From: Ophiothrix spiculata | Lineage: Eukaryota; Echinodermata; Ophiuroidea; Amphilepidida; Ophiotrichidae | Length of the DNA: 40,910 nt | Assembly: GCA_000969725.1 (NCBI GenBank) | Contig: JXSR01S032223.1 | Direction: 5' to 3' (one strand) | The notes under the pieces: model-generated | Told to the model about the DNA's origin: nothing | Databases searched by the model: none | Seen by the model: only the letters and a program-made list of their open reading frames with translations | Shown here: positions 1-13,500 of the stretch, in pieces | Position numbering within the stretch: position 1 is the first letter of the stretch | Layout: each line of letters begins with the position of its first letter | Position numbers and translations under genes: made by a program

Positions 1-199
1 GTTTTCTGTCCACGGGGGGAACCAACATTGAGACAGGGGTGCGGGGAGGGGGTCAGTGGTTGGGGAAGGCTCAAGCCTTGCTGACCAAAAAAGGACAATT
101 TCAGAACCTGGACATTTACAAAATTGTGGCATTTTAATGCACCAATTTTCGGATGTTGCTCCAACTACTTTTGACAAAGATTGTAGTTGCAAGCTCAGA

Positions 200-1315
200 A
201 ATCATCTTGGTGAGTCTTTTTGAATTGGCTTGCATATGAATTCAGTTGAAACTGGTTTCAGGAAAGTCAAAATACAGTTACGCTCCAGTAGCACTGTAAC
301 CAATCTTGTATGCACACTAGTTGTGTTATATACTTGTGTTAACAGAGTTGGTAACATTTGCACTTCTAACGCACTTATGTAGTACTGTAAACAAGCTTTT
401 ATACACAGTTTCTTAGCAAGCCTGGTGACCATTGCACTCCAGTAGCATGTCTATAGCACTTTCACCAAGCTTGTATATGCAGTTGTTGTGTACACACTTG
501 TGTTAACTAGTCTCGTGACAGTTGCACTTCTATAGCACTCTCACCATGCTTCTCTACATACCTATTATGTATACACTTGTATTATTGCTAATTGGAAAAA
601 AAAAACGTATATTAGCCTAGGAAAAATGATCAAAAACTAACATCACTGTTGTTCAGCATGTAAATCTACTTCAAGAAATGTGTAATTTTGTATGGATTTA
701 ATTTTCAGTTCCAAAGTTACAGAGCAAACTGTTTCATAAAAATGATGAGTTAACACTAACCTTAACAAGCTTGGTGACAGTTGCACTCCAGTAACACTTC
801 TGTAACACTAACCAATATTCTTTGCACACTTTGGTGTGTACACATCTGTGTTACAGGGATGGTATTTTCCTTATTTAGATAGGTTTTCATAAAAAAATGA
901 GTTTCCAGATTTTGAAAAATAGGTTCCAGATTGTGGTTGTTCCAAATATGTGGTCTCTGAGATCAGTACAAATCTATATATATATAAGAAAGGAAGTAAG
1001 ATAGATGGGTAAATCACACATTTATTGGTAAAGGTTTATATTTCTGGGCCCTAAACCCCACTGGCAGTATTTTCCTGTCTGTGCCAATATGCCCGTAGAC
1101 CCTCCATGGACTCACAGCCGTGAGCAGCAAGGCCTTCCGTTCAATTCAATGCTGCGTTTCTATTTTTTTGTCAAGGTCCAGCATCATCCTTGGTGTTATC
1201 AAGTCTAGTGACAGTTGCACTCCAGTATCACTTCTGTCACACTGTCACCAAGCTTGATTGCTCACTTCTTTTATGCTTGTGTTAACAACCCTGGTAACAG
1301 TTGCTCTCCAGTAGA
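200..1315. repeat. Degenerate minisatellite, about 90-base unit
   Basis: Repeated blocks of TGGTGACAGTTGCACTCCAG, TAGCACT...CACCAAGCTTG and GTGTACACACTTGTGTTAAC occur at about 245-345, 346-440, 441-520, 521-590, 760-860 and 1200-1310. It lies in an RNF213-like intron (or upstream of the first visible exon). No exon was found in 1-1437. Confidence 0.7.
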
Positions 1316-1437
1316 ATAACAAATTTTGTTAGTTAAATAGACTTGAGTATTTTATAAACTTCAATTCAGAAATAAGAATTCCTATCTTGTACAACCTTGA
1401 TAGATAGTGAACTATATTTTGTGTAAATTTTTACCAG

Positions 1438-1591
1438 GCAAGATACTACAACAGCTGGTCATGTTTTGGGTAACGCCAATAATCGAGGGCGTCGAGCTCT
1501 ACCAGAACGAAACTTGGATGCCATTAGTATATCTGTAGTCAGAGCAATACTCCATTCTGTCATGTTAGGTGCAACTATCAACAACCCACCA
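1438..1591 (+). CDS. RNF213: RNF213-like exon a (51 codons plus 1 base)
   Basis: Acceptor TTACCAG before 1438 and donor GTAAGT at 1592. The exon starts with one base of a split codon, then encodes QDTTTAGHVL...MLGATINNPP. It ends in phase 0, matching the next exon. No preceding exon could be found in 1-1437. Confidence 0.8.
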
Positions 1592-4500
1592 GTAAGTATG
1601 AATAGATATCTATTTTTTGTGAAAGGCTTTGTAAAAAACTAAGTAAATGTCCATCCTCCTTGATAATGTTGAACATGCAGTTGAATGTGAGTGCATGAAA
1701 TTCCCTTTGCTGTTTTATCTAAGCAGTGTGCAAAGTGTAAGAGTATACTATAGGTGTTTAGCAATGATTAAATTCAAACCAGTGGACCAAGCTTAGTTCC
1801 TTTTATTAACATCTAATAACCAATATTTAGTAGCCTTTTACAATTTTACAAAGGGACCTCCTTCCCTCACATACATTGTTGTGATAAACACATGCGCGCA
1901 GTGTGTTATTTTTCAAAAACTCTATTGTAACAACATTTCACGGAGGGACAGGGAAGGCAGGTCAAGTATGCCAACTGATTTGACTAAGAATGTAGGTATT
2001 GTAACACAGGGATGTGAGAGTTCCTCTTTTTCAGCTAATTTCCTCGTTTTTGAAAATTTTCTTGTGTTTAAAATTTCAGCTTTTTTATTCTTTTTCAGCC
2101 CGTTTTTGACCTTTTACCCGACTTTACGACGCTTTTCCTCGTTTTTGTCAACTGACCTCTCACACCCCTGGACTCACAGTAAATGGGTGAATACTCACCA
2201 ATAAATCCCATAGTTTGGGTAACTTTGTTTGGGATGTCAACTGATGGTGGTTACAAAGACAGGGGTGGCAATACACAGTCAGTGAGGAGACACTCTATAC
2301 ACAAAAAATATTGAAATATGCAGCCTATTAATGTACATAAACCAGTATGACCATACACATAAATAAATTGGTCTATTTTCTAAATCATAATAATATTCCC
2401 AATCTTGCTAAATATTCAAATAAACTTATGTTTGGGGTTTGTCCATGTGGTAGCAACAAAATTAGCCAAAAATAATACCAAAATCTTCTCGATTTATGTA
2501 CAAAAAATATTAATATGCACTGGTTTCAATCAATCCTAATCAATCACTATGTTCACAATACAAGGGCATATGCTATTCACCTCGTAACAGAGTCCCATTG
2601 ATGCACACTTCAAGGTTTGTAGAGTATAGTTGAATCAAGAGCAGCTGGCAGACATTTTGTAGTTATATATTAATATATGTGACCTGCTCCCACGCAACCC
2701 AGACAAAGTCGCCAGAGCATTTACAGAGTTACAGCCCAATATTCTTTCCAAAAATCAATAGAAAAGAAAGGAATTTTTAAAAGAAATATTGATTTTTGAT
2801 GGGCCAAAGGTTGAGCAATTTTGACAAGTGATACATCATTTTAAAGCTTTTCATTTCAGCATTTTTAATATGGACAAATAAGAAAAATGATTTTTCACGA
2901 CTTTGTCCGGGTTTCGTGGGAGCATGTCACATATATTATATTCTATTGCACTATATCAGTGATGATACAGGTAAGCCAATTGCTCATGGTTGAATACTGG
3001 CAGCATTCAGACGGTCTTCGTTGTACTGGGACATTTATTTTTCAGTCATACAAGGGATTCATTAAGATGGTACCTTCACTATACCATATCATATATTGGA
3101 AGAAGAATGTGAGCCTTGTTTTAATATTCAATGTCATATGAAAGATGACCACTCAAGGGGTCTAAATTTCAAATTTCAGCTTAATCGGTCACACCATTTT
3201 GATTTTATGGGCGAATTTGTATTTCAGAGCCACCTATACGTTACTATGTAAAATTAATTATGGTTAATCGGACCAGGCTCCTTTAATCTGGAGTTGGTGA
3301 AATATTATGCTACTTTTAGACTCTAGTTGATGATGTTGAGATAAGGGTGATTCTGGTCTGTGATGATATTTACCATAAATTAAAACTGACATTGGGCTGA
3401 TGATATGGTTAACTAAAAACCTATCAATCTATCTACAAATTAATCCTAGTATAGCTCTGATAAGTCATCCAAAGATTTTTTATAGTAATCTGTTATATTA
3501 TGTTTCCTTGTGTAGGCTGTTCAGCAAATGATCCAATCCAGGCCTGCCAACCCAGCTCCATTCCTCTTTGATCATCTACAAACTGATCTAAACCATCTTG
3601 CTGCTGCGTCAGGGAAGAGTTGGGACGACTGTCTCTTTATCATTCATATGGTGCTACATGCCATCACTACATCACAGCAAAGACAAGGTAAGATATATTA
3701 CATCTCACTGCTGCGTCAGGGAAGAGTTGGGATGACTGTCTCTTTATCATTCATATGGTGCTACATGTCATCACTACATCACAGCAAAGACAAGATAAGA
3801 TATTTTGGTTAACAGGTTGGGCTTTTCGATGCTTTATAAGGGGAAAAAGTCATACACATTTCCAGAAATTTGCAAACCCTGTATGCTAAGCTGCTCTCTG
3901 GTTGCTTCTCAGCCAATTATTCAAATAGAATATGTACTATTTTGCTTGCAAGGTACTGAAATATTGTTCTTATCTATTCTAATAGTCAAATTTCAGAGGA
4001 AAACAACATTGTGTATATAGTAAATAACAAGTTAGAAATTGTCACTCGCCCTTTCCATATCTCACAACTACTTTTGTACAACCCATGTAGGTCAAGGAAT
4101 GATTGAGATTTATTTTGTGCTTGTTTTTCATATCAAGGAAACTGTGGTACCACATGGCCAAATAAAGTGTCAAGAGCAGATTGGGAGACACAATTTAAGA
4201 CAAGTTTTATCACTCCAGCTATGGCGGTAAGAGATCCAAAAACTCTGATATTTGTCCAAGCTTTCAACTGCTCACTGTATCTCCTTTAACAGGAGCGTAA
4301 TGTTGTTGATTTGCAATGAACCAACAGTTGATGTTCAAATTAATGTATCATTCATGACTTTGCTTTCAAGGAAGCTCATTTATGACTCATCAGGTATATG
4401 CTGTATGCAGTGCCTCAAGGAGGAGCATTTGCACAGGAGCAACCAGAGTAAAGTTTATTGCCTAAGGCAACTTGGAAACATGGTCAGACCAGAGCCTCTT

Positions 4501-7500
4501 TATCATGAGTCCCATGCTCTAACCGCTCAGACATACTCGCAGTACACTTAGGTTAGCCCACTGTTCCTCATGCGTTTGGAACTTCGAGTATGTGTAAGGC
4601 CTGGTGCAAGGAAATGTTTGACATTGCAAAGCAACAAACATTAAAATTTAAACATTACTTCAGATTCTGTTAAATAATTTATAAAGATAGAGATCTGTAA
4701 ATTGAAAACATTTTGATTTTTTTTTTCTACACACAAGTTTTCAGGAAGCATTTTTGTTTTGGAAAGGTATTTATACACGCTACAGAGATGTTCATCTCAA
4801 ATCAACAATGATGTATCTATGCTTCCACATATTTATTGCATTAGGTCACATTTAGCCACATAAGCATGATAAAAAGACCAGCTGTGATTCAATATAAGCT
4901 AAGTTAATAGATTCATGCTTGCCAAATAAATTAGAAAAATGAATTGAAAACAAAATAGCAGAAATTTAAAGGTTGATAGCCATTCCTAAGCTTAGTAATT
5001 AGGATTTCACTTAAATTTTTACCTTGGAGGATATCACCAGCAAATAGCCCTGAATTTAAAAGTACCAGTGTAATTCAATATTATAATTGTTAAGGAAAGC
5101 TTTAAACATTTGAAATGTAGTTATATTTAAAAAGTACACAATATTAAAATAATGTAATCAAATACGAACCAATTCTTTGATTTGAATGACACTATTAAAA
5201 TTTTTTACAACTTGGTTTCAATTAATGACTAATGGACTAATAAGTTGTAGGTTATATCAAATGAAGCAAGAAAAAACAACTTTATCATCAAATCTTACAC
5301 CCACAATACCAATTTCATCACATTTTTAAATCTAGAACCTAGACCAGAAGTTAGCAGCTAGCAATGACCTACTTCGCACTGACAACCGCTTCAGTACCAA
5401 TCCACTCACAAGACTTCTACATCAACAAATTCCTGCCATTGTTAGGAGAAATGATCTCAATCAATTACACAGCCTCCCAGCTATGTGGCTGCATAGACCA
5501 CGTATTAATGTGGAGAGCCTTCAGCAACATCTGATGCAGAGTCTACAACAGGAGAACCAAAGACAACAGCAAGATGAGAGACCATATGCATTGCTGCAAG
5601 CTTTCTTAGATCAGGTATCGAATTATTGTGGGTTTTTTAATGAAACCTTAAAAAGATTTGTGTTTGTTTCTTTATATCTCAAAATCAAATGCGTAATAAA
5701 AGCACACTGAGCCTAGTGATTAAGTAAAATAATGGCTTAGAAAGCTAAATAATTAACAAAGTAGGGTGCAGAAGTGGAGTATTTTTCTCTTTTAGACGCC
5801 TGTCACAAATGGCACAAGGAGAAATGAGAGCAATTTATAACTGATATTTATTTCAAATAGACAAAACAATGTACACTGTTTATCATTTGAATAATTAAAA
5901 ATCATCAAAAAGTGACAGGCGAGTTATATACAAATATTAACTGCTAATGAGTGTGATGGTAAAAATATACCATCCCGAATTGAAAGATTGATTGTTCAAT
6001 TTCACGAGCCGATAGGAACAATCAATCTTTCAATGAGGGATGGTATATTTTTACCATCACACGAATATAAGCAGTTAATATTTGTTTTATATAACTCATC
6101 TATAGATTCTAGTCATTTGATAACACTATTGTTTATATACCTCATGCATAGATTCGTTGTTCATCGTTTGGCTAAAACTACATTACGTGGCACACACATT
6201 ATTATTCCAGAACTGTATGTTTTGGCTTGGATTTCCTTGATATTTTCAACGTTTTAAAAACATTCTAACTCAAAAAATATTTAACCGATTTCAAATCTGT
6301 AAACTTCAGAATAAACTTTATCACTGTCTCCATCTTTTTTTTAAAACCAAATTTCAACTCAATCGAATTTAAAATAAAATTTTTCTTCACTGACTACTTT
6401 TTTTGTATGTAAAATCCCTATACATGAGCAAAAACAAAATGGCGGATTTTCAACTTTATCACCGTTCATATCATATTATATACCGCATTAATAAATTTAA
6501 CAGAGTTGATTGGATGAAACCCGATCACATGACTTCAAATAGCTTTAACCAGATAGATGAAAGCCCTAAATAGTACTTTTGAAAGTACTATATGGCGCTA
6601 AATAGTACTTTTGAAAGTACTATTTAGCACTTTCGGAAATACTATATAGCGCGCTTATAACATTTACCTTATACGCGAAATAACTTTCACACACTTTCAC
6701 GCATGCATCCTTGAAAGTATTAACTCGTGGGACATTTCAATGTATTTTTAAAATTAAATTTGACTTTTTAGCACATAAAAATTACCGAAATCAGAAATTT
6801 ATCAATGCGGTATATAAAACAAATATATACCGACTTTTTCAGATCTCTGGATTAAAACTATGACCCTTCAGTGACTATAGGAGATAGTGAGCAGTTGAAA
6901 ACTATGACCCTCAGTAAAATAGCAATTTTAGTCACTTCAGGTTCATAGTTTTAACCAGAGATCTTCAAGTCAGTATATATTTGTATACTATCAAATGGAT
7001 GACAGTGATAGTAAAGACTATCAAATGGATGATAGTGATAGTAAAAATGACAAATGGTCACTGTGTTACAATCTTACCAATCAAATGACTAGAATCTATG
7101 GATGAGTTATATAATATGCAATAAAACATGGTTACATCATGATCATGGCACATGTTTAGACTGATTTTTATGCGCTTATAGGAACAAAAAGTCCATGGTT
7201 TAATTCCAAACTGGATGACCGTCCTGTTGGTAGTGTTTACTATCATAACTTTCCCCATTGACTTATATCAAGGATTGATAGTGTAAAAGCACTGGGTGTA
7301 AATTTAGGCTTTCAGCATAATTTCAAAGCTAGAGAAACATCATGTTTTCTTCTGATCTTGTAGGAACCCATCCTACGTATGTTGCGCCATCTTCCAGACA
7401 TCATCCGACTACAACAGATGCTGATTGACAAGTATCATAGAAGAATAGATGCAGCTGAGGCAACGTCAATGAAAGTACAAGAATTCATAGACAGCCTTCC

Positions 7501-10500
7501 AGAAGGTAAATATGATGTTCTAAAAGGAATATAGTTTTATACAGGGTTTATTTTAAAGGGATAGTCTAACAGCCAGTATAGACAGAAACATTGGAAACAT
7601 TCAAGGTATATTCATAGATTAAGAGTATAGAGACCTTGTCTGTGTATTCCACATGTGTATTAGCGTGATTAAGCTTGGTGCTCATTGGCGCAACTATGTA
7701 GATACTGTTTAAGTCCTTGCCAGGAGAGTTGGATAAGCATCTCCCTGAAACCTAACACACATGTATTAGAGGCGTCATGTGTGTACAGTTTCAAAATTCA
7801 AGCATTACAATATTTGTGAACATTATTTGTAAAAAAACAGATTGCCACCATTCAATCCCTTTACCAGGATAAAATGGTGCCGAGTGAGGGATAATGTATG
7901 CTTGTAATACAAGATTTCCTGCATAAATAAAATTTGCATTTAAGCTAATCTCAGTTTAACCTAGACTGATTGAAAAAGATATGCAGTCTGTGTGACCCAT
8001 AAAAGAATGGGTGAAATTTTTAATTTTGGTTTTTGGTCAATAAACACTTTACCATCCAAAAACATGCAGTTTCATCCGAATCCTGAAATAAAATTAAAAA
8101 TTGGCATTAGGTGATACGCAAATGTGTGCAAAAAAATCAGGTTACTTTCTAATATAATAGAGGTTGTAACAGAAAAAATTATACATTGTTATCCATGCTA
8201 AATAGTTATACTTTGATAAACATTGCCATTTATTTCTATCTAAAGCCAACTAAAATGAATGTTGTTCCATCCAAATTGATGGTCTACAAGCAGAGATATG
8301 TCAATAATGCTAACCTTACCGCCTGAGCCAGTTCATCCAATTTATTTACCTACAGCACAATAATGGCAAAAAAAAGCCCCTAATCAGACATGAAATTCAG
8401 GGTAACGAGGTTGATTTTAGTGTTCCATCCATATTGGATGGAACAAAGGCATAGACTTCTTTAATGATGTCCTTGCCCATAGACTGCAGTATTCTTGATG
8501 TTGGACTAGGATGTCTCTAAAAAAGATTTTTTTAGAGATATCCTAGTTAAAGAGACAACGCTTCAACTAAATGGGACTAGTCAGCATGCAAGCACTTTTT
8601 ACTTCCCATAGGTTTTAAATACAGGTGAAAGGAAACACAATCATTTCTGAACTTAACTTCTTTAAAACATTTTAAAACGTTCTATCATTTGAACCAGAAA
8701 AGTAAATTTTGATTTGAGTATTTACCATATTACCCTTGACTATGAAACAGAACTGTGTGAAAAACTTATTATTGAATTAAACTCTTTGCTTTCCATCAAA
8801 GAATTCAAGGCAATAGTTTATGCTAACTTTGTGATATAAGCAATATTTTAACCTATTAACCCTTTCGATCCTGAATTTCAATAAAGATGTATACAACCCA
8901 TACTGAATTAATTTACATTCAATACGAATTGAAACGCCTGAGCGTTCTCTCGTAAGCTCCTTTTGAGACGCTCAAGCGTTCTCTCGGATTGAAAGGGTTA
9001 AAACATATTTTTTCATAGATTTATATATTAATTATTCTTATCATATGAAAAATAAAAGTTCTTGAACATGAAGTGTGCCTTTTTTCATTTTATCCCACTC
9101 CATTGTTAATCTTCATCCAATCAGAAAAACTGTTTACACTCTGGAAACTTAAAAAACCTCTTTCCTTTGATTAGATATCATATTTTACAGAAAACCATTG
9201 TGTAGTCCAGTAAAATTAAAGATATACATACAAATTGTTAGTCTCTCTATTGATATTGCCATGCTTAAATAATGAACGTATAAGTATCTAAAGTTTGGAG
9301 AATAGACGAACTGAACATGGGTACAAGGATATAAAGCTATAACGATACACCCTAGCATACGAGATCAGAACAGATGCTACCGTATTTCTAATTCATAATC
9401 AGATAAAGGAATGGAGAAATACGCATCGTACACTAGAACATTAATAACAATCAGACAAATCACAAAAAGGCCAGGATTTCATTTTATTAGAAAAAAATCC
9501 TAGCCGAACAGGGACTCGAACCCCGGACCTCTCGCTTGCAGTGCGAGCGCTGGTATAAGTATTTGATGTGCAATGCGATATCACCCTTTTTGTTTTTCTT
9601 TTAGATCATTACCAGAATCAGATTCTTCCTTTAATAGAAATCTTCATAGAAACATGGAATCAAGTCAGGGAACATATACCCAATTATGGTGAGTATACAT
9701 GTATAAAGCTTATTTTCCCCGGGGGGGGGAGGGGGGGCTCTGACCTAGAAAGGTACTACGGGTATGTGCAGCCCTCAAGACCCCCTTTTCACGCCTTGCT
9801 TGCCGCTCCCTAGCCCCCATTTCAAACACAATCTTTAGTAAGCAAGCCCTATTTTTAAAAATTTTCAGTTCCCTAGCCTCATTTTTTGAAATTTAGTTCA
9901 CAAGACCCCCATTTCAAGGGAAATTTTGGCTTCCACAGCCCAAATTTAGCAAAAAAAGTAGTTCTTATGGGTCATTTTTTGGTCCCTTCAGTTCTCTAGA
10001 CCCCCTTTTCGGAGCCGATCTTCCACTCCCTAGACTAGGGTTTCAGACATCGGGGCCCCACACTCCCACCAAAACCAAAGTTAGGTGCCTCCCCGGGCTT
10101 ATTTCCAAAACCTCTTACATCCGACTCTGACATCTGACTCATTTACATCTTAGGTCACATCAAAATTGCTAATTGTAATGGATATAAGAGGTTTTGGAAA
10201 CAAGCTCTTCATATATTGAATTGAACAGATTGAATCAAACAGTTTTTGTTTTGAAAAATGGTGAACTGGATCCATGCATTTGTCACTTCTCATCTTGATT
10301 GCAACAACTCACTTTTATACGGTTTACCACACAGCACTTTGTCATCTCTTCAACGGGTTCAAAATTCAGCTGCTCGTCTTATCACGTGTACTAAACGCCA
10401 TGAACATATTTCACCTATAATCCGTAACCTCCACTGGCTACCCATTACAGACAGGATCAATTTTAAAATCTAACTGCTGACATACAAAGCGATCCATGGC

Positions 10501-13500
10501 TTTGCACCTGCTTATATCTGTAACCTCATTTCATTATCCACCAATAAATCACTCTGCTCTTCATCTCAACTGGCTCTGCAGGCTGGACCACGGATAAAAA
10601 CACCCTCATATGGCAACCGAGCATTTGCAGTCATAGCCCCAAAACTCTGGAATAACACCCCTTTCGCCATCCGGTCTGCTCCTACAAAAGGACAGTTTAA
10701 GAATCTGCTCAAAACCTTCATGTTTAAATAATTTGTTTCGTTGGTTGGTTTCCTTTGCTTGATATTGTTGTAATGTAAGTTGTAGTATATTGTAGTCGTA
10801 AGTTATCTGTATAGCGCTTAGAAACATTTTAGTAGTTTGCGCTTTAGAAATGCGATTTATTATTATTATTATTATATTTTGAGAAATCTGTATGAAATTA
10901 TGAGAGAAATGATTTTGGGCAAGTTGGTTTAGCTGAATGGGAGCATTAATGCAAGTCAGATTTCATCATCCTGTGAAGGAAACTAAAACCACTCATAAAA
11001 TGTACAGAAGCATCATCACCTGTACATGTTATCATATTTTGATAAAATGTTCCCAACCACATTTTTTCATTAGTTCAAAATTTAATAAGAAATTAGAGTG
11101 GTAATCTTTGCGCACATGAAAATAGCATTTTCAAAAGAACATTAAATGTTCCCTGTATACTATTTACTTCCAAAATAATTGATTATATCTTTTCACCAAA
11201 AATGATCGGGACCAAGTATACTTTAGATCCCATCCAAAATTTTAGGTTGAGGGGGTTGGGTCATGATTAGTAAGTTAGGGTTGGGTCATGGTTAGGGTCA
11301 TGTTTTGCATTGGACCTTAAGTATACTCTTTTTTCTTTTTGCTATTATTGTTTTTAATTCATTTTATCCAGGTGGCCTTACTGTCCCTCGTGAACTATGC
11401 ATGCAGGTTATGACTGAGTCCAGTACCTTGTCAATGCTTCTACCAACTCGTCGCGAAGCTGGTGTATGCTCAACAGCACTGGTAGATTTTCTTATTATGG
11501 CACACAATGGATTTATAGATATGTATCGTGGCCTACAGGTTGGACAACCAAAGTAAGTGCTAAAGAAGAATCTAATGTGTTTGGCCTTAATAGGTGTCAA
11601 GAGAACCCAAATGTGGTATTTTATTCCTGCTTTTTATTTGATATTATGCCATGTTATTTACTTTATTGCATATGTGTTTCATATCGCGTTTAAAAATCAG
11701 AAACATAACCTGGAAAACCCTAGGTTTTGAAACAACAATCCTTTACAGTATCCTACAGAAGAGGCTAAGTTAGGAAGGCCATATGTTTACATTCTTTGTA
11801 TGGGGTCGAAGTACCTTGAGGGGACCAACCTCAAGGTAGGCCAAAAACGATGGACAGACTACCACCTAGCTGACTGCAGGCATACCAAGGTGTTCAATTT
11901 CAAATGTCAAATGTGTGAAATTAGCCTTGTCAATGCTTGTTTTATATAGTGTTTTGATTCATGTTCACAACATTAATTAAGAAATTTCATGAAACAATTT
12001 TTAAAAATTCAAAATTTGCATTTCTTAAATAATGTAAGATTATATTGTATTTCTCAGAGCCACTGAAATCCAGCCATGCGATGCTTCCATTGGACATCTA
12101 GTAGCCTATCATCATGAAAGAGATCTACTCCCCATGATTCTATCTCACTGTGACTATGCTGTAGAAGCAGGTACTCAAGGCACCAGACTGACATATGATT
12201 TGCTGGGACTTCAGAGACAGATCAAGGAGCGATTTGTTCAAGGAAGGCCTAAATTGGTACGCAAGATAGAACATCTTGTGTTCCGCCAAGACTCAAGGGA
12301 CGCTACCATATTCCAGGCTGTGAGGACCAAAATACAACAGGTAGGAGTGTTTTTGTTTAGGTTCATTAGTTTATTTCATCAAGACATAGGTGTAGAAGTA
12401 AAAAATAATCTCACATAAGTAAAGGTTAAAGATGTTACGTGATGAACTTTTTTTCATCTTTTGTGATATCGCTTTATTTTTGATTCTTTTCCTACATTTA
12501 CACAAAAACTGAAGTGTTCCTGCTGTTCATTAGATAAGTTTAGAGTTTTCCTTGAAAAAATGTGATAAATTGCATGCACTGAATTTGCTGCTGTTTTATT
12601 TCAATCAACTGACATGCTTTTTTTGTATTAAAGCAAGATCTATTGAATTCCAATGTTTTGTCCCATTTCACATAGGTATAGAGGGTATGCACATGAAGTC
12701 ATATGTGGGCTGCTCTGGCAAAATGAGAGGAAAGTCACAAATCTACATTTTGAATAAATAGCATCTAAAGTAAAAATAGGATGAAAAAGTCAAATTTCAT
12801 TTTTTTGTCATAAAACACCTTAATACATAAGTGTCTATCTATACCTAAAGTTTTGAAGGTCAAATTTGCCGGAAAGTGCAATTATTCACGTTAATTGATT
12901 GCATGTTGCTATTATACACTGTAGTAATCAGTATCTTTGCAATCGATTTGCAACAAATTTTTATTGCAATATATTCCGTGGACTGCTTTAGATTTCGATC
13001 TCTAAATGAAGAATGGAAAAGGAAAGTGTGACATATTATATATCATTCAAAAGGTGAAATTATAGAGAATTCAAATATGTCATAAACTCGATTTTGAAAT
13101 TTGCGACTTTCCTCTCATTTTGCCAGAGCACCCCTAATATGAACTCACAACACCATGTTCATGGGCCCACAAACAAAAAGTCCTGTCAAATTACAATCTG
13201 TTTGTAGAAACACGGTACCAAATTACATCTAATATTGACGAGAATATTCAGTACATTTATTTAGTTTAAATTTCAAATCATGATTTGAAGTCAATTGTGA
13301 GTTACAACTGATACTGTTCTGGGACCCCTCCAAGATGGCGGCCCAACGGTGGAGAAAATGGAGAAAATGCATGGTCTGCGTGTATTGTGCGTATCGTGTT
13401 GTGAAAACCCTCTATTGGATTAAACATAAAATGGTCATTGGGTAGTGGAACAATGGAAAGTGGCACATGATGCATCCTCATACCACATGTATCAAAAAAA

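Noticed and set aside
5988..6257. Plus-strand 89-codon frame in the RNF213-like intron
   Set aside because: Spans a foldback arm and AT-rich flank; no protein-like signature.
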